Assembly (NCBI RefSeq): GCF_905171765.1
Contig: NC_053391.1
Coordinates: 265,650,460-265,714,459 of the forward strand
Length of the DNA: 64,000 bases
Origin: Bufo bufo
Lineage: Eukaryota > Chordata > Amphibia > Anura > Bufonidae
Reading direction: 5' to 3'
This document shows, in pieces, positions 41,009 through 51,804 of this stretch. Below the pieces are notes generated by a model. That model was not told the DNA's origin, searched no databases, and worked only from the letters and a program-made list of their open reading frames with translations. Made by a program: the position numbers and the translations under genes. Positions within the stretch are counted from its first letter, which is position 1, and each line of letters starts with the position of its first letter.

Positions 41009-41850
41009 CATACTAAATGGTAACACTGACATGGAAAAGGACCTAGGAATTGTAATAAACAGCAAACTAAGCAGTAAAAACCATTGTCAGGCAGCTGCTG
41101 CCAAGGCCAATAAGATAATGGGTTGCATCAAAAGGGGCATAGATGCCCGTGATGAGAACATAGTCCTACCACTATCACTAGTCAGACCACACATTGAGTA
41201 CTGTGTACAGTTCTGGGCTCCTGTGAACAAGGCAGACATAGCAGAGCTGGAGAGGTCCAGAGGAGGGCAACTAAAATAATAACTGGAATGGGGCAACTAC
41301 AGTACCCTGAAAGATTATCAACATTAGTGTTATTCCCTTTAGAAAAAAGACAACTGAGGGGAGATCTAATTACTATGTATAAATATATCAGGGGTCAGTA
41401 CAGAGATCTCTTCCATCATCTATTTATCCCCAAAGCTGTGACTGTGACGAGGGGACACCCTCTGTGTCTGGAGGAAAGAAAGTTTGCACACAAACATAGA
41501 AGAGGATTCTTTACGGTAAGAGCAGTGAGACTATGGAACTTTCTGCCTGAGGAGGTGGTGATGGTGAGTACAATAAAATAATTCAAGTGGGGCCTGGATG
41601 TATTTCTGGAGTGTAATAATATTACAGGCTATAGCTACTAGAGAGGGGTCGTCGATCCTGGGAGTTATTCTGATTGACTTATTGGAGTCGGGAAGGAATT
41701 TTTCCCCCCTTAAGTGGGGAAAATTGGCTTGTACCTCACAGGGGTTTTTCGCCTTCCTCTGTATCAACTTGCAGGATAACAGACCAAACTGGATGGACAG
41801 ATGTCTTTTTTCGGCCTTATATACTATGTTACTATGTATATAAATATATA
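41009..41850 (+). pseudogene. CR1-like LINE, C-terminus and 3' end
   Basis: Conceptual translation shows GNTDMEKDLGIVINSKLSSK, LVRPHIEYCVQFWAPVNKAD, LEKRQLRGDLITMYKYIRG and FTVRAVRLWNFLPEEVV, with small shifts. These are the conserved 3' blocks of CR1. The 3' untranslated part (GGGAAGGAATTTTTCCCCCC, CTTTTTTCGGCCTTATATAC) ends in TATGTTACTATGTATAT-type short repeats. It is probably the tail of the element begun at 38436. Confidence 0.8.
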
Positions 41851-42212
41851 AATGGGCCATGCAAAAAATACGGTGAAAAACTGTTCCATGTAAAATGCAC
41901 TCAAAAGACAAGGGGGCACTGGCTCCAATTGGAGAGGAAAAAGTTTGTCTCCGGAAGCATCAAAGCTTCTTTACTGTAAGAACTGTGAATCTGTGGAATA
42001 GACTTCCTCAGGACATGGTCACAGCAGGAACAGTGGACAGTTTTAAAAAGGGTTTAGATGAATTCTTAAAAGTAAACAACATTATTAGCTTATGATTACG
42101 TGTAGAAACCTGAGTCTCAATTCCTTCTGGGATTCGCATTGCCACCTATCCCTGGGTTGAACTTCATGGAAGTATGTCTTTTTTCAACCGTATTAACTAT
42201 GTAACTGAAATA
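41851..42212 (+). pseudogene. 3' end of a second CR1-like LINE subfamily
   Basis: It encodes SFFTVRTVNLWNRLPQDMV followed by DSFKKGLDEFLKVNNI and a stop. The 3' part contains CCCTGGGTTGAACTTCATGG and ends TTAACTATGTAACTG. It differs from the 41009 copy in its 3' sequence. Confidence 0.75.
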
Positions 42213-42350
42213 ATAACTGGAATGGGTGGACTACAATACCCAGAAAGACAATGAAAATTAGGGTTATTTAGTTTAGAAAAAAGACGACTGAGGGGAGATC
42301 TAATTAATATGTATAAATATATCAGGTGTCAGTACAGAGATCTCTCCCAT
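42213..42350 (+). pseudogene. Third CR1-like fragment, left of a hAT-type insertion
   Basis: AGTTTAGAAAAAAGACGACT and GGGGAGATCTAATTAATATG correspond to LEKRRLRGDLINMYKY of CR1. It is cut at TCTCCCAT (42343-42350) and continues at 44346. Confidence 0.75.
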
Positions 42351-44345
42351 CAGGGGCGGACATACCGCATGTGCAGCCTGTTCGGTTGCACAGGGGCCCA
42401 GAGCAGGAGGGGGCCCCTTCTTAACGGCTGCAGGGGGAGGTAAGCAACTCCCAGGGCCGTCTTTAAAGCGGGGCAAAGGCAGCTGCCACTGGCCCAATTG
42501 CTCCTGGGGGCCCAAGCAGGGGGCGTATAGGCCTGGCGGGGGGAGGGGGCCCGCTGCACTCCCATGTAATGGGAGCGCTCTGACCGGGCCCAGCATGAAG
42601 TAAAGTGAGAATGCCGGGCCCAGTCAGAGCGCTCTTCAAACAGGTGATGCAGAGGCAAGGAGGAGGGGGAGGGGGGCGCACTCACCCGGCCCGTCAGTTC
42701 TCGTCACTGTCGGGCTGTTAGTTTCTATAGTGAAGCAGGGAGACCTCTCTGCTCCCTGCTTCACTGATATTCAGAGCTCAGGCGCTCCCCCTGCTGGCTG
42801 CACATTGCGCTGCTGGCTGTGGGAGGAGCGATGAATGCCCGGGAATCTGCCTCCAGCACAGCCAGCAGCACGATGTGAGTGTGGGAGCCTGTCATCAGGG
42901 AAGAAGGTAAGTATTAGGTTTTTTTTTTTCTTCCCATAAAGCTGCAAAAAGGGGCAACCACTAAAGTGAGGGGGCACAAAAGAGCCACTGTGAGGGGCAC
43001 ATATCTGGGTAAAACAACTACTGTGAGGGGCACAGATATATAGGCATAACTACTATGAGGGGCACATATCTGGCATAACTGTTATAAGGCAGCTCATATC
43101 TGGTATAACTATGGGCACATATCTGGCATAACCACTGTGAGGGGCACATATTTGGCATAACTGTTATAAGGCAGCTCATATCTGGCATAACTATGGGCAT
43201 TGGGCACATATCTGGCATAACCACTGTGAGGGGCACATCTGGCAAAACTGCTGTAAGGGGGCTCATATCTGGCATAACTAGAGGCACATATCTGGCATAA
43301 CTGCTGTGAGGGAGGCACATATCTGGCCATAACGACTGAGGGGGCACATATCTGGGCATAACGACTGAGGAGGCACACATCTGGCTATAACCACTGTGAG
43401 GGAGGCACATATCTGGCCAGAACTACTGTGAGGGGCACATATCTGGCATAATGACTGTGAGGGGGCACATATCTGGCATAACTACTGTGAGGGAGGCACA
43501 TATCTGGGCATAATGACTGTGAGAGTGGCACATATCTGGGCATAATGACTGTGAGAGGGGCACATATCTCGGCTAACGACTGTGAGGAAGGCACATATCT
43601 GGGCATAACGACTGTGAGGGAGGCACATATCTGGGCATAACGACTGTGAGGGAGGCACATATCTGGGCATAACTAATGTGAGGGGGCACATATCTAGCAT
43701 AATGACTGTGAGGGGCACATATCTGGGCATAACTACTGTGAGGGGGAACATATCTGGGTATAACTGCTGTGACGGCGTAATTACTGTGAGGGGCCACAAT
43801 GTGGGCATTAGTACTGTATGGTAGCACTAGATTACCCTGCTATACATTGGCATGGCTCGGTCTTACAGGACCAGCACAGCGCCCCCTGCTGGTGATTTCA
43901 CAGGGGCAGTCACCATCCCTTCCTTATGTGATTATTCTTTTTCTCTATCACCACAGGGACCTTGTTCTGGATCCAGCGGACATCACGCCGAGGCCAGTGA
44001 CATCCTGGATGAGGTAGGACCAGATTTTATTAGGACTGGGTGAGTGTAGCCATTCATTGGGCTTAGAGCGCTTTCACACGAGCGGATCCTGTGCGGGTCG
44101 TCCGCTGCGTGAAAGAGAGCCAAGCCCCGCACCAGACAGCAGAGACATGGAGCATTAACATGATTGATAATGCTCTTTGCCTCTCTGTGACCTTTTTACT
44201 ACAAAATCACGGTGACACTGTATGTTTTGTATTGTTATAAGTAATCTTAGGACGGAATTGGTTATGTTGAGAACTTGGCTTGGAGGGGAGGGGGCCCAGG
44301 CACGTTCTTTGCACAGGGGCCCTCTGCTGTCTGTGTCCGCCCCTG
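42351..44345. mobile_element. hAT-type non-autonomous element with an internal minisatellite
   Basis: The 1995-bp element has ends CAGGGGCGGACA and TGTCCGCCCCTG. An exact 8-bp target duplication TCTCCCAT lies at 42343-42350 and 44346-44353, the hallmark of hAT elements. Joining the flanks restores a CR1 reading. About 840 bp of the interior is a tandem repeat (42960-43800). No transposase code is present. Confidence 0.92.
42960..43800. repeat. Minisatellite of about 29-31 bp inside the hAT-type element
   Basis: Some twenty-five units contain GGGGCACATATCTGGCATAA and ACTGTGAGG. Frames on the minus strand repeat a PRYVPPSQ-like peptide, which is a repeat artefact. Confidence 0.9.
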
Positions 44346-44353
44346 TCTCCCAT

Positions 44354-44750
44354 CATCTATTTATCCCCAGAACTGTGACTGTGACAAGGGGACATCCTCT
44401 GCCTCTGGAGGAAAGAAGGTTTGTACACAAACATAGAAGAGGATTCTTTACGGTAAGAGCAGTCAGACTATGGAACTCTCTGCCTGAGGAGGTGGTGATG
44501 GTGAGTTCACTAAAAGAGCTCAAGAGGGGCCTGGATGTATTTCTGGAGTGTAATATTATTACAGGCTATAGCTACTAGAGAGGGGTCGTTGATCGAGGGA
44601 GTTATTCTGATTGCCTGATTAGAGTCGGGAAGGATTTTTTTTCCTCTAAAATTAGGAAAATTGGCTTCCACCTCATGGAGTTTTTTTTTTAACCTTCTTC
44701 TCAGGCCCAACTGGATAGACAGATGTCTTTTTTCATCCTTATAAACGATA
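44354..44750 (+). pseudogene. Third CR1-like fragment, 3' end
   Basis: It resumes CATCTATTTATCCCCAGAAC and encodes FTVRAVRLWNSLPEEVVMVS before the stop. The 3' tail is similar to that of 41009-41850 (GAGTCGGGAAGGATTTTTTT). Confidence 0.8.
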
Positions 44751-46140
44751 TTACTACTGTATATTACTATTTTACTAAGTATTATGAATTATTTAGAATA
44801 TTATTTTTCCATTCCCCTATACAACCTGTAATCCTAATTAAAAATGATAAATTCCTAAACCTAGCATTAACGAAGGGCACTTTCAGAGTGGTAAAATATG
44901 GGTGCTTTATTGTTTCTGTATTATGGACTAATGGTCAGAAAATAAGAGCTACATACCGTAACTCAGGTTCTGAAGAACTGTGAGAGATCTGGGTGTTGCA
45001 TCCATAATATGGGCACAAAAAAGTTCCCATATTGCATCAGTATGAAAAACGTCTGAATATTTTTTTTTTTTTCATAAAAAAATAAATGTAACTATAAAGA
45101 ACTCACAGTGAGTGAGTGAAAATGTATTTTCTGACTGATACATTTTTTTTTACATCTGACAGAAATATATTAGATCCCTCTCTAGTGCTAATCATTAGTG
45201 CTAGAGAAGCAGTCTGCATATTTTACTCTAAAGATCGGGTATGGACAGGTTAGGGACAGTGTAAAATGTAAACTTTATTGATGGTTGTGGGCTTGCAGTG
45301 TGTCTGTCAACTAATTTGGCGCTGTGATGTGGATGCAGGTAAACATCTGGGTCATGGAGTGAATAAATGGCCTAATTAGGCAAATAGGGTCAATTAGGTG
45401 AGCAAGCGCTTCTCGGTCCTTTTCTGGAAAAAAAACTAACCCATATGAGACAATCAGAAAGCAAGTATGCTCTCCATGTTACCCTACCTTTGACTTATGT
45501 ACACAGGGAGAGAGTATTTATGTCTTTTCTCACCATGTCCCTCACTGTAAGCTGAAGAGTGGAAGGCTGCATTCTCAAGGGATTTCTTGGTCTCTGTAGT
45601 AGCTAGAGATGAACGCCTGGGCTTTTTTAAACTTTAAAACAAGACCATAAGTGCAGTGCTAGCTGCTCAACATCTGGAGATATAGCCCTCAGAAACTGGG
45701 TCTGGAGTGAGAACAGCACTGCTTTCACTACGACCCGTTTCTAAAGGCTGTAACTTGTAATGTATTGTGGCCAGTGTCATAATCCTCATTTAGTTTGTCA
45801 GCTTTAAAATAACTTGCCTCTCTATCTGCTATAGATACTTGGATACTGAAGTGCCACCCTACAAGGATTTATGACATACGTCCTTGGCAGGGAGAGGGTT
45901 AAAAAATGCATTGCAAATCCCCAGCACAATGTATAACTTTTAGATGATGGTTTTGTCATGGATTTACCACTGATTTCACCCTATGTATTTTAAATCCGCT
46001 GTAAAAATCTACAGAAAAAATTGACATGCAGCAGAATTAAAATCAGCACTGCATGTCTATGTGCAGATAATTTTCCACAGCATGTGTATGAGTTTTGTTA
46101 AAATCTTATCCACTTTAGCAGGGAAAAAAGGGGGTCATTA
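44751..46140. other. No gene recognised
   Basis: Largely unique-looking, AT-rich sequence without domains on either strand. No DCAF6-like exon was found here. Confidence 0.5.
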
Positions 46141-46145
46141 TTAAT

Positions 46146-47290
46146 ACCGTATTTTTAGCCCTAAAAGACGCACTTTTTCCCCCCCAAAAGTGGGGGGAAA
46201 ATAGCAGTGCGTCTTATGGGGCGAATGCTGCATTTTGCCGAATTTTCAATGATACACCCGCCGCGATGCCGCACGGCGGGTGTATCAGCTGTGAGGGAGG
46301 AGGGGCTGGGGTCTGACATCTGCTTTTATAAATGACAGCGGGGCCCGTGCAGTGACTGTATTCTACTACACGGGCCCCGCTCACTGTATATTATCGTATC
46401 TGCAATAGTTAATTGTTATGTATATAATCGGGTAATCAGCGCCTGTATACTTACAACTACAAGCGCTCGGTAACAAAGAGGAGGGAGGAGGCAGGCCGGG
46501 AGGACGGGCGCTGGCAGCGTGAGTCACTATGTCACGCGCCTGCGCCGCCCACTTTATGAATGAAGCATGCGGCGTGGGCGCATGACGTAGTGACTCACGC
46601 TGCCAGCGCCCGCCCTCCCGGCCTGCCTCCTCCCTCCTCTCTGCTACCGAGCGCTTGTAGTTGTAAGTATACAGGCGCTGTTTACCCGATTATATACATA
46701 ACAATTAACTATTACAGATATGATAATATACAGTGAGCGGGGCCCGTGTAGTAGAATACAGTCACTGCACGGGCCCCGCTGTCATTATAAAAGCAGATGC
46801 TACCCCCACCCCCTGTATTGAGGGTCATTCACACTACAGGGACACTGTTATGGAGGGGATCTGTGCATGACACATAGCATAAGATGCTATATATGTGTCA
46901 TCCACAGATCCCCTCATAACGGTCATACACAGATCCCCATAACAGTGCCATCCAGAGACCTCAATAAGAGCCACCCACAGATCCCCCATAACAGTGTCAC
47001 CCACAGATCCCCCAAAAGTGTCACCCACAGATCCCCCATAAGTGTCACCCACAGATCCCCCATAACAGTGTGTCACCCACAGATCCCCCATAACAGTGTG
47101 TCACCCACAGATTCCCCATAACAGTGCATCACCCACAGATCCCCCATAACAGTTCGTCACCCACAGATCCCCCATAACAGTGCGCCATCCACAGACCACA
47201 ATTAGTTCAAAACCCACCAAAAGCACACCTTTTGGTTCAAAATATTTTTTTTCTTATTTTCCTCCTCCAAAATCTAGGTACGTCTTATTC
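46146..47290. mobile_element. Palindromic repeat with an internal minisatellite
   Basis: The left end ACCGTATTTTTAGCCCTAAA then AGACGCAC has a decayed inverse partner near 47275-47290 (GGTACGTCTTATTC). Two arms of about 220 bp (46330-46555 and 46575-46800) meet at CGCCGCCCACTTTATGAATG. 46840-47200 is a minisatellite with CACCCACAGATCCCCCATAA. The left motif is a widespread vertebrate MITE end. The class is not assigned. Confidence 0.65.
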
Positions 47291-47530
47291 GCTGCCTGCC
47301 TAGATTTACGCCAGCTCCCTTGCTGGCGTAGATTTAGACCATTTTCTACACCTAAAACAGGCGTAGAAAATGATAAATGAGCCAGGCCTGCTGCCCCCCC
47401 CCCCCACACACCACACACCACATCTCCTTTTTTAGACCTGACGTGAGCAGGAAAAAGTTCCAGACTGTAGTGCAAATAACCTTTCTGCTGCAATCTGTAT
47501 GTATGTATATCTGTTTGTAAATGATCCCCC
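47291..47530. repeat. Diverged copy of the 38027-38310 MITE
   Basis: It shares TAGACCATTTTCTACACCTA and TTTTTAGACCTGACGTGAGC with the earlier element. The ends are lost. It includes a poly-C run at 47393-47405. Confidence 0.55.
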
Positions 47531-48064
47531 AATGTGCATAATTAAGGGGGGTTCACCGTTTCCTCTTTCTGCAGTGGACCTATCCTGTTGTATGGTGGCG
47601 TTCTGCTATCAACACAGCACATACCTGGATGATACTATTTAAGGACTAGATTGTACACATAGGACCTGGGGGGGATATGGGTGTAGGGTGTTTTTGTATT
47701 TTTGTTTGCTTTGTTTTGTATGACCAAAAATTCAACCAAAAATACCTGAATACAAATTTATTTATTTTTATCAGGACTAGTGTGAATATGAACTGCCAGA
47801 TTATGCATTTGCAAGTGCTCAGGAGACAGTTCATCACCGTGATCTGCTCTCTACACTGAGCTGGTGCTTAGCTCCTTCTCTCTGCACTGAGTGACAGCTG
47901 TAGTAGTCTACTGGTCTGTTACAGCTAGAAGCAGAGGAGATGGGTTCTAGAGCAACAGAATCCTTTTAAATGTGTTTGGATCTGGCCAACTTTACTTCTA
48001 AAAGCAATTTTATTATATGAGCCACATTGGTATAATTCACCACAATGACATTTTGCTTTCCTAC
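47531..48064. other. No gene recognised (intron, minus strand, 3' of the exon)
   Basis: No repeat family or coding segment was recognised. The donor GT of the following exon lies at 48063-48064. Confidence 0.5.
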
Positions 48065-48203
48065 CATAGTTCGTGAGTTCCTATGACCCTTGTACACAAG
48101 TTTGGAAGGAGGCTGTTGAATGTTTTGCATGTCTATTTCTTCCAACTCCTTTCGCTCTTTTCTTCTTCTAAATAGCTCTTGAATACGAGCTGCAGCAGAT
48201 CTC
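48065..48203 (-). CDS. DCAF6: DCAF6-like exon encoding the IQ motif
   Basis: This 139-bp exon carries one leading base and 46 open codons on the minus strand. The peptide contains [20 protein letters not shown], an IQ-type calmodulin-binding helix, followed by [13 protein letters not shown]. Vertebrate DCAF6 (IQWD1/NRIP), a WD40 substrate receptor for the CUL4-DDB1 ubiquitin ligase and a nuclear receptor cofactor, has almost the same segment between its acidic linker and the last WD repeats. Splice signals fit: TTTAG before the exon (AG at 48204-48205) and ATG|GTAGGA after it (GT at 48063-48064). No adjacent DCAF6 exon was recognised, so the introns are long. It could be a processed fragment, but the splice sites argue against that. 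The match is from memory. Confidence 0.88.
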
Positions 48204-48205
48204 CT

Positions 48206-48690
48206 AAATGCAATTTAAAATAGTATACATAATATTAAAATATCTTTACAGCCTGAAGAAGCATAATTTATTAGGTGCATAAAAAGATCAAAAAACATAA
48301 TTGTTATAAAAAAACACACTTTAAAGTAATGTGCATAATAGCATAAAAATGTTTTTATTTTTCCCTTCACACTTTCAAAGAGCCATAACTATTTACATTA
48401 CCATATTCTGACACCCATAACTTTTTTTTATTTTCTATTGAAAGAGCTGAGGGCTCATTTCTTTGCAAGGTCTAAGTTTTAGTGATGCCACTAAATTTGG
48501 CATATACAGTAGGTACATCGGGTGTCTGGGAAGGTTTTCGGAAAAGCCTCAGCTCTCTAGGATGTACCGTTCTTGAGATATTCCCAAAAAAATGCAAATA
48601 TGGTGCCATCACATGACTCATATTAGCCAATAGAAGTTCACAGGTCCTTTACTCATATCCTCATTGACATACATACAGTTTTACTCCAGT
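48206..48690. other. No gene recognised (intron, minus strand, 5' of the exon)
   Basis: AT-rich. 48410-48680 shares words with the 22076-22320 segment (TTGAGATATTCCC, TAGCCAATAGAAG) and is probably an old dispersed repeat. Confidence 0.45.
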
Positions 48691-48694
48691 TTTA

Positions 48695-48801
48695 CTGTAG
48701 GTCACTGTTAAGGTGGTGGGGTGCTGTGGTGGTCACTGTTAAGGGGAGCGGTGCTGTGGAGGTCACTGTTAAAGGGGGGGTCGCTGTAGAGGTCACTGTT
48801 A
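48695..48801. repeat. Minisatellite (GGAGGTCACTGTTAAGGG unit), left part
   Basis: Four units of the same minisatellite as 15800-16395. It is interrupted at TTA (48799-48801) by a Harbinger-type MITE and continues at 49297. Confidence 0.85.
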
Positions 48802-49296
48802 GGCCTCTTTCACATGACCGTTTTTTTCCCCCGTTTACGGGCCGTTTTTTGCGGTCCGTATACGGAACCATTGATTTCAATGGTTCCGCAAAAAAAACGG
48901 AATGTACTCCGTATGCATTCCGTTTCCGTATTTTCGTTTTTCCGTTCCGTTTTAACATAGAACATGTCCTATATTTGGCAGCAAATCACGTTCCGTGGCT
49001 CCATTAAAGTCTATGGGTCCGCAAAAAAACGGAATGCATACGGAAGTGCATCCGTATGTCTTCCGTATCCGTTCCGTTTTTTGCGGATCCATCTATTGAA
49101 AATGTTATGCCCAGCCCAATTTTTTCTATGAAATTACTGTGTACTGTATTTGCCATACGGAAAAACGGAACGGAAAAACGGAACGGAAAAACGAAACGGA
49201 AACGGAAACACAACGGAAACAAAAAACGGAACAACGGATCCGTTTAAAACGGACCGCAAAACACTGAAAAAGCCATACTGTCGTGTGAAAGAGGCC
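48802..49296. mobile_element. PIF/Harbinger-type palindromic MITE in a minisatellite
   Basis: The 495-bp element has ends GGCCTCTTTCACATGAC and GTCGTGTGAAAGAGGCC and a TTA duplication at 48799-48801 and 49297-49299. The 3-bp TTA target and GGCC ends fit PIF/Harbinger. The interior is strings of CGGAACGGAAAAACGGAA and the inverse. It has no coding capacity. Confidence 0.85.
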
Positions 49297-49375
49297 TTAT
49301 GGAGTGGGGTGCTGTGGAGGTCACTTTTAAGAGAGCAAGGCACTGTGAAAGTTACTGTTATGGGGGACAGTTAAA
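49297..49375. repeat. Minisatellite, right part
   Basis: It continues GGGTGCTGTGGAGGTCACTT after the MITE, so the insertion is inside a repeat unit. Confidence 0.8.
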
Positions 49376-49557
49376 AATAAAATAAATAGTGTGTAACTTC
49401 CTGGGTATATAAGGGCTGCTAGCAATTTCCGCATAAAAAATAAAATAAAATAGAGGGTATGGATTAGCCTTCTGGGCACCCTTGGAACAAATCCAATAAA
49501 CACACAAACAGACCAACACTTCATACTCGGACAGCGCTCAGTACATTTTCTAATAAT

Positions 49558-49795
49558 ATAATATTTTAAATGGGTTCTCCGAGCTTTTAATATTGATGAT
49601 CTATCCTCATCTATCCTCGCTGCTACTTAGTAGCAGCGAGCATGAAGAGAGACGGGAAAAAGCATGTGCACAATGCGAGTGCTGTCTCCTCATACAGTAG
49701 ATTGGTGGGGGTGTCGGACCCCCACCGATCTGATATTCATGACCTATCCTGAGGATAGGACAGCAATATTAAAAGCCTAGTTCAGGCCTTAAGGA
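49558..49795. mobile_element. Palindromic repeat (GATGACCTATCCTC family)
   Basis: The left part GCTTTTAATATTGATGATCT and the right part GGACAGCAATATTAAAAGCC are inverted. The core holds TGGGGGTGTCGGACCCCCAC. Related fragments lie at 118-225, 16396-16460 and 62430-62490. Confidence 0.65.
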
Positions 49796-51303
49796 TTTTT
49801 TTATATTTTATTTTCTATTTTTTATTTTCTCCATTTCAAAAGCCATAATTGTTATATTTCCCTGTCTACATGGACATATGAGGGCTTGTTTTTTACAGTA
49901 TGAGTTATATTTTTTAATCCCATGATTTTCAGTTACATTTAATATATTGCGTAATTTTTTTTAAAAATCGCAGTATTAGTTTTTACTGAGCAGTAAAATA
50001 ACTACGGTATATTGTGCGGATCAGTACAATTACACCAATACCAAATGTACTGAATGTACTGTATATAAAAAAAATATATGTTTTACTAGTCAAAACTGTT
50101 CCTTAATTTTTTTTTTGTGTCACTACATTAAACCCCTTAGTGACCACACACATTTTTTTTACAATCACATTCCAAAACCTATAAAGTTTTTGTTTTTTTC
50201 ATCAATGTACTTGTAAGAGGTCTTATTTTATATTTATATTCTGTTATAGTTTTTAATGCACCATTTTGGGTACATGTAATGATTGATTAAAGCCAGCTGT
50301 TTAGCAAAAAAAAAGGCGTATTAGTGGTCACTTAGGGGTTGTGATATTTTTATTTTTCCGTTACTGATGCGGTAGGAGGGTTTATCATTTAGTGTCATAT
50401 TGGGGAACATAAGACATTTTGATCACTTTTTATTGTGGTTTTTTTTTGGGACGTGGATTGAACAAAATTAGCAATTTTGCCACTGTTTTATGCTGTTCAC
50501 CCTAAAGGATAAAAAAGTCATTCTGTAAGTCATTACAGGTGTGTCAATACCAATTATGTATAATGCTTACATTTTTTATTTTTATTTTTACATATCCCTC
50601 AGCACACTGCAATCACAGCAATTGCAGTCTTCAAGATACAACTAACCTTTCAAATGTTAAGCCATAGGCACCCAGCAATAGAAAACACCCTATCTTGCAT
50701 CTATGCATCATGTCTTCATGTTTAAATACCCCATACCGGTCAGAGCTAAAATCCTGCTTGGTCTTCTTGGAAAATAAAGTCTGTTTCACGCAACTGTGCT
50801 CGGTCCGGGAAACACGGATTGAATGGCGGCTGCATTTCCTGGAACCAAACTGACTGCATCATAGTGATTTATTATGTCAGTTCCTATCTGAATGCTGGTC
50901 TATTGCCCTGTACTCACATGATGATGTTAGTACAGTACAATAGACCCGCCATAAGATATGAACTGACTGTACCATAAATTACAATGATGCAGTCAGTTCA
51001 GGTTAGGGAAGCTGCGATCAGTCCGGGAGATGCAGCCAACACATATTTCCCACATCAAGCATTTCTCTGCGAATCAGACCTAAGGGAATTTGTGGAGGAG
51101 CCTACAAAATTCATCATCATTCATTTTTTTCTCAGTTTACAACATATGCTTGCAATAGACTGATGGCAAAAATAGCACCAACATATGAAATTATTTTATG
51201 AAACTGACTTTTTGTCCTCTTGCCCCACAATCTGGCCTGAGTCTGAGATGGGCAAGATGGCTACACACAATCTACAATAAAATAATGGTTGAGCTGATTA
51301 TGG
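49796..51303. repeat. AT-rich old repeats and one palindromic MITE, no gene
   Basis: 49860-50340 shares words with the AT-rich part of 23473-25125 (TGAGGGCTTGTTTTTTACAG, CCCCTTAGTGACC), suggesting relics of that TTAA family. 50780-51060 is a diverged palindrome (GAACTGACTGCATCAT-type sequence with an inverse near 50995). The rest is unassigned. Confidence 0.45.
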
Positions 51304-51308
51304 GATCT

Positions 51309-51804
51309 TGTCACGGCGGGCGTGCACTCAGACTCACAGATAACCCACCAACCAGGCTCTGGGCGAGAGACAGGGGAAGGGTCACCTCCTAGCTAATCCC
51401 TGACCTCTTTCCCTGCACTTCTCAGCCCACATGCAGACCTTAATGGTAGGTATGATGTGTCCCCGTGCCTGGACTGAAATACCCTAAATTCCCTAAGATG
51501 GTGAAGAGGGGAAATAGGAGCAGCCTGCTCGCACAGAACCTGGATGGGAGAGATGACACAAAACAACCAAACTTGAAATCACACTTATCTTTCTGAGCTG
51601 GAACAGACAACCTTCCTTCCTAGCTTCCAAGACCACAATGATTCCTATAATCCGCTCAGAGCACTTGGATGGTGTGCTATTTAAACTAATGACTCCACCC
51701 AGTGCACCTGATGAGAGGCGGATCCAGCACAGCTCCAAAACAAACACTAAACTCGTGCTGCTATCCTGGCCGACCTCCGCACATCGTCAGAGCGGGGCAT
51801 GACA
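51309..51804 (-). repeat. 3' LTR of the gypsy element
   Basis: Begins TGTCACGGCGGGC and ends GGGGCATGACA on the plus strand. The pol frame stops 18 bases inside it. Confidence 0.95.

Noticed and set aside
43018..43827. Minus-strand ORFs with PRYVPPSQ-like repeats
   Set aside because: A by-product of the 29-31-bp tandem repeat inside the hAT-type element.
44751..46140. Possible location of the next DCAF6 exon
   Set aside because: The minus strand was read for the expected WD-repeat peptide (NFVMSGSDC-like) and nothing comparable was seen.
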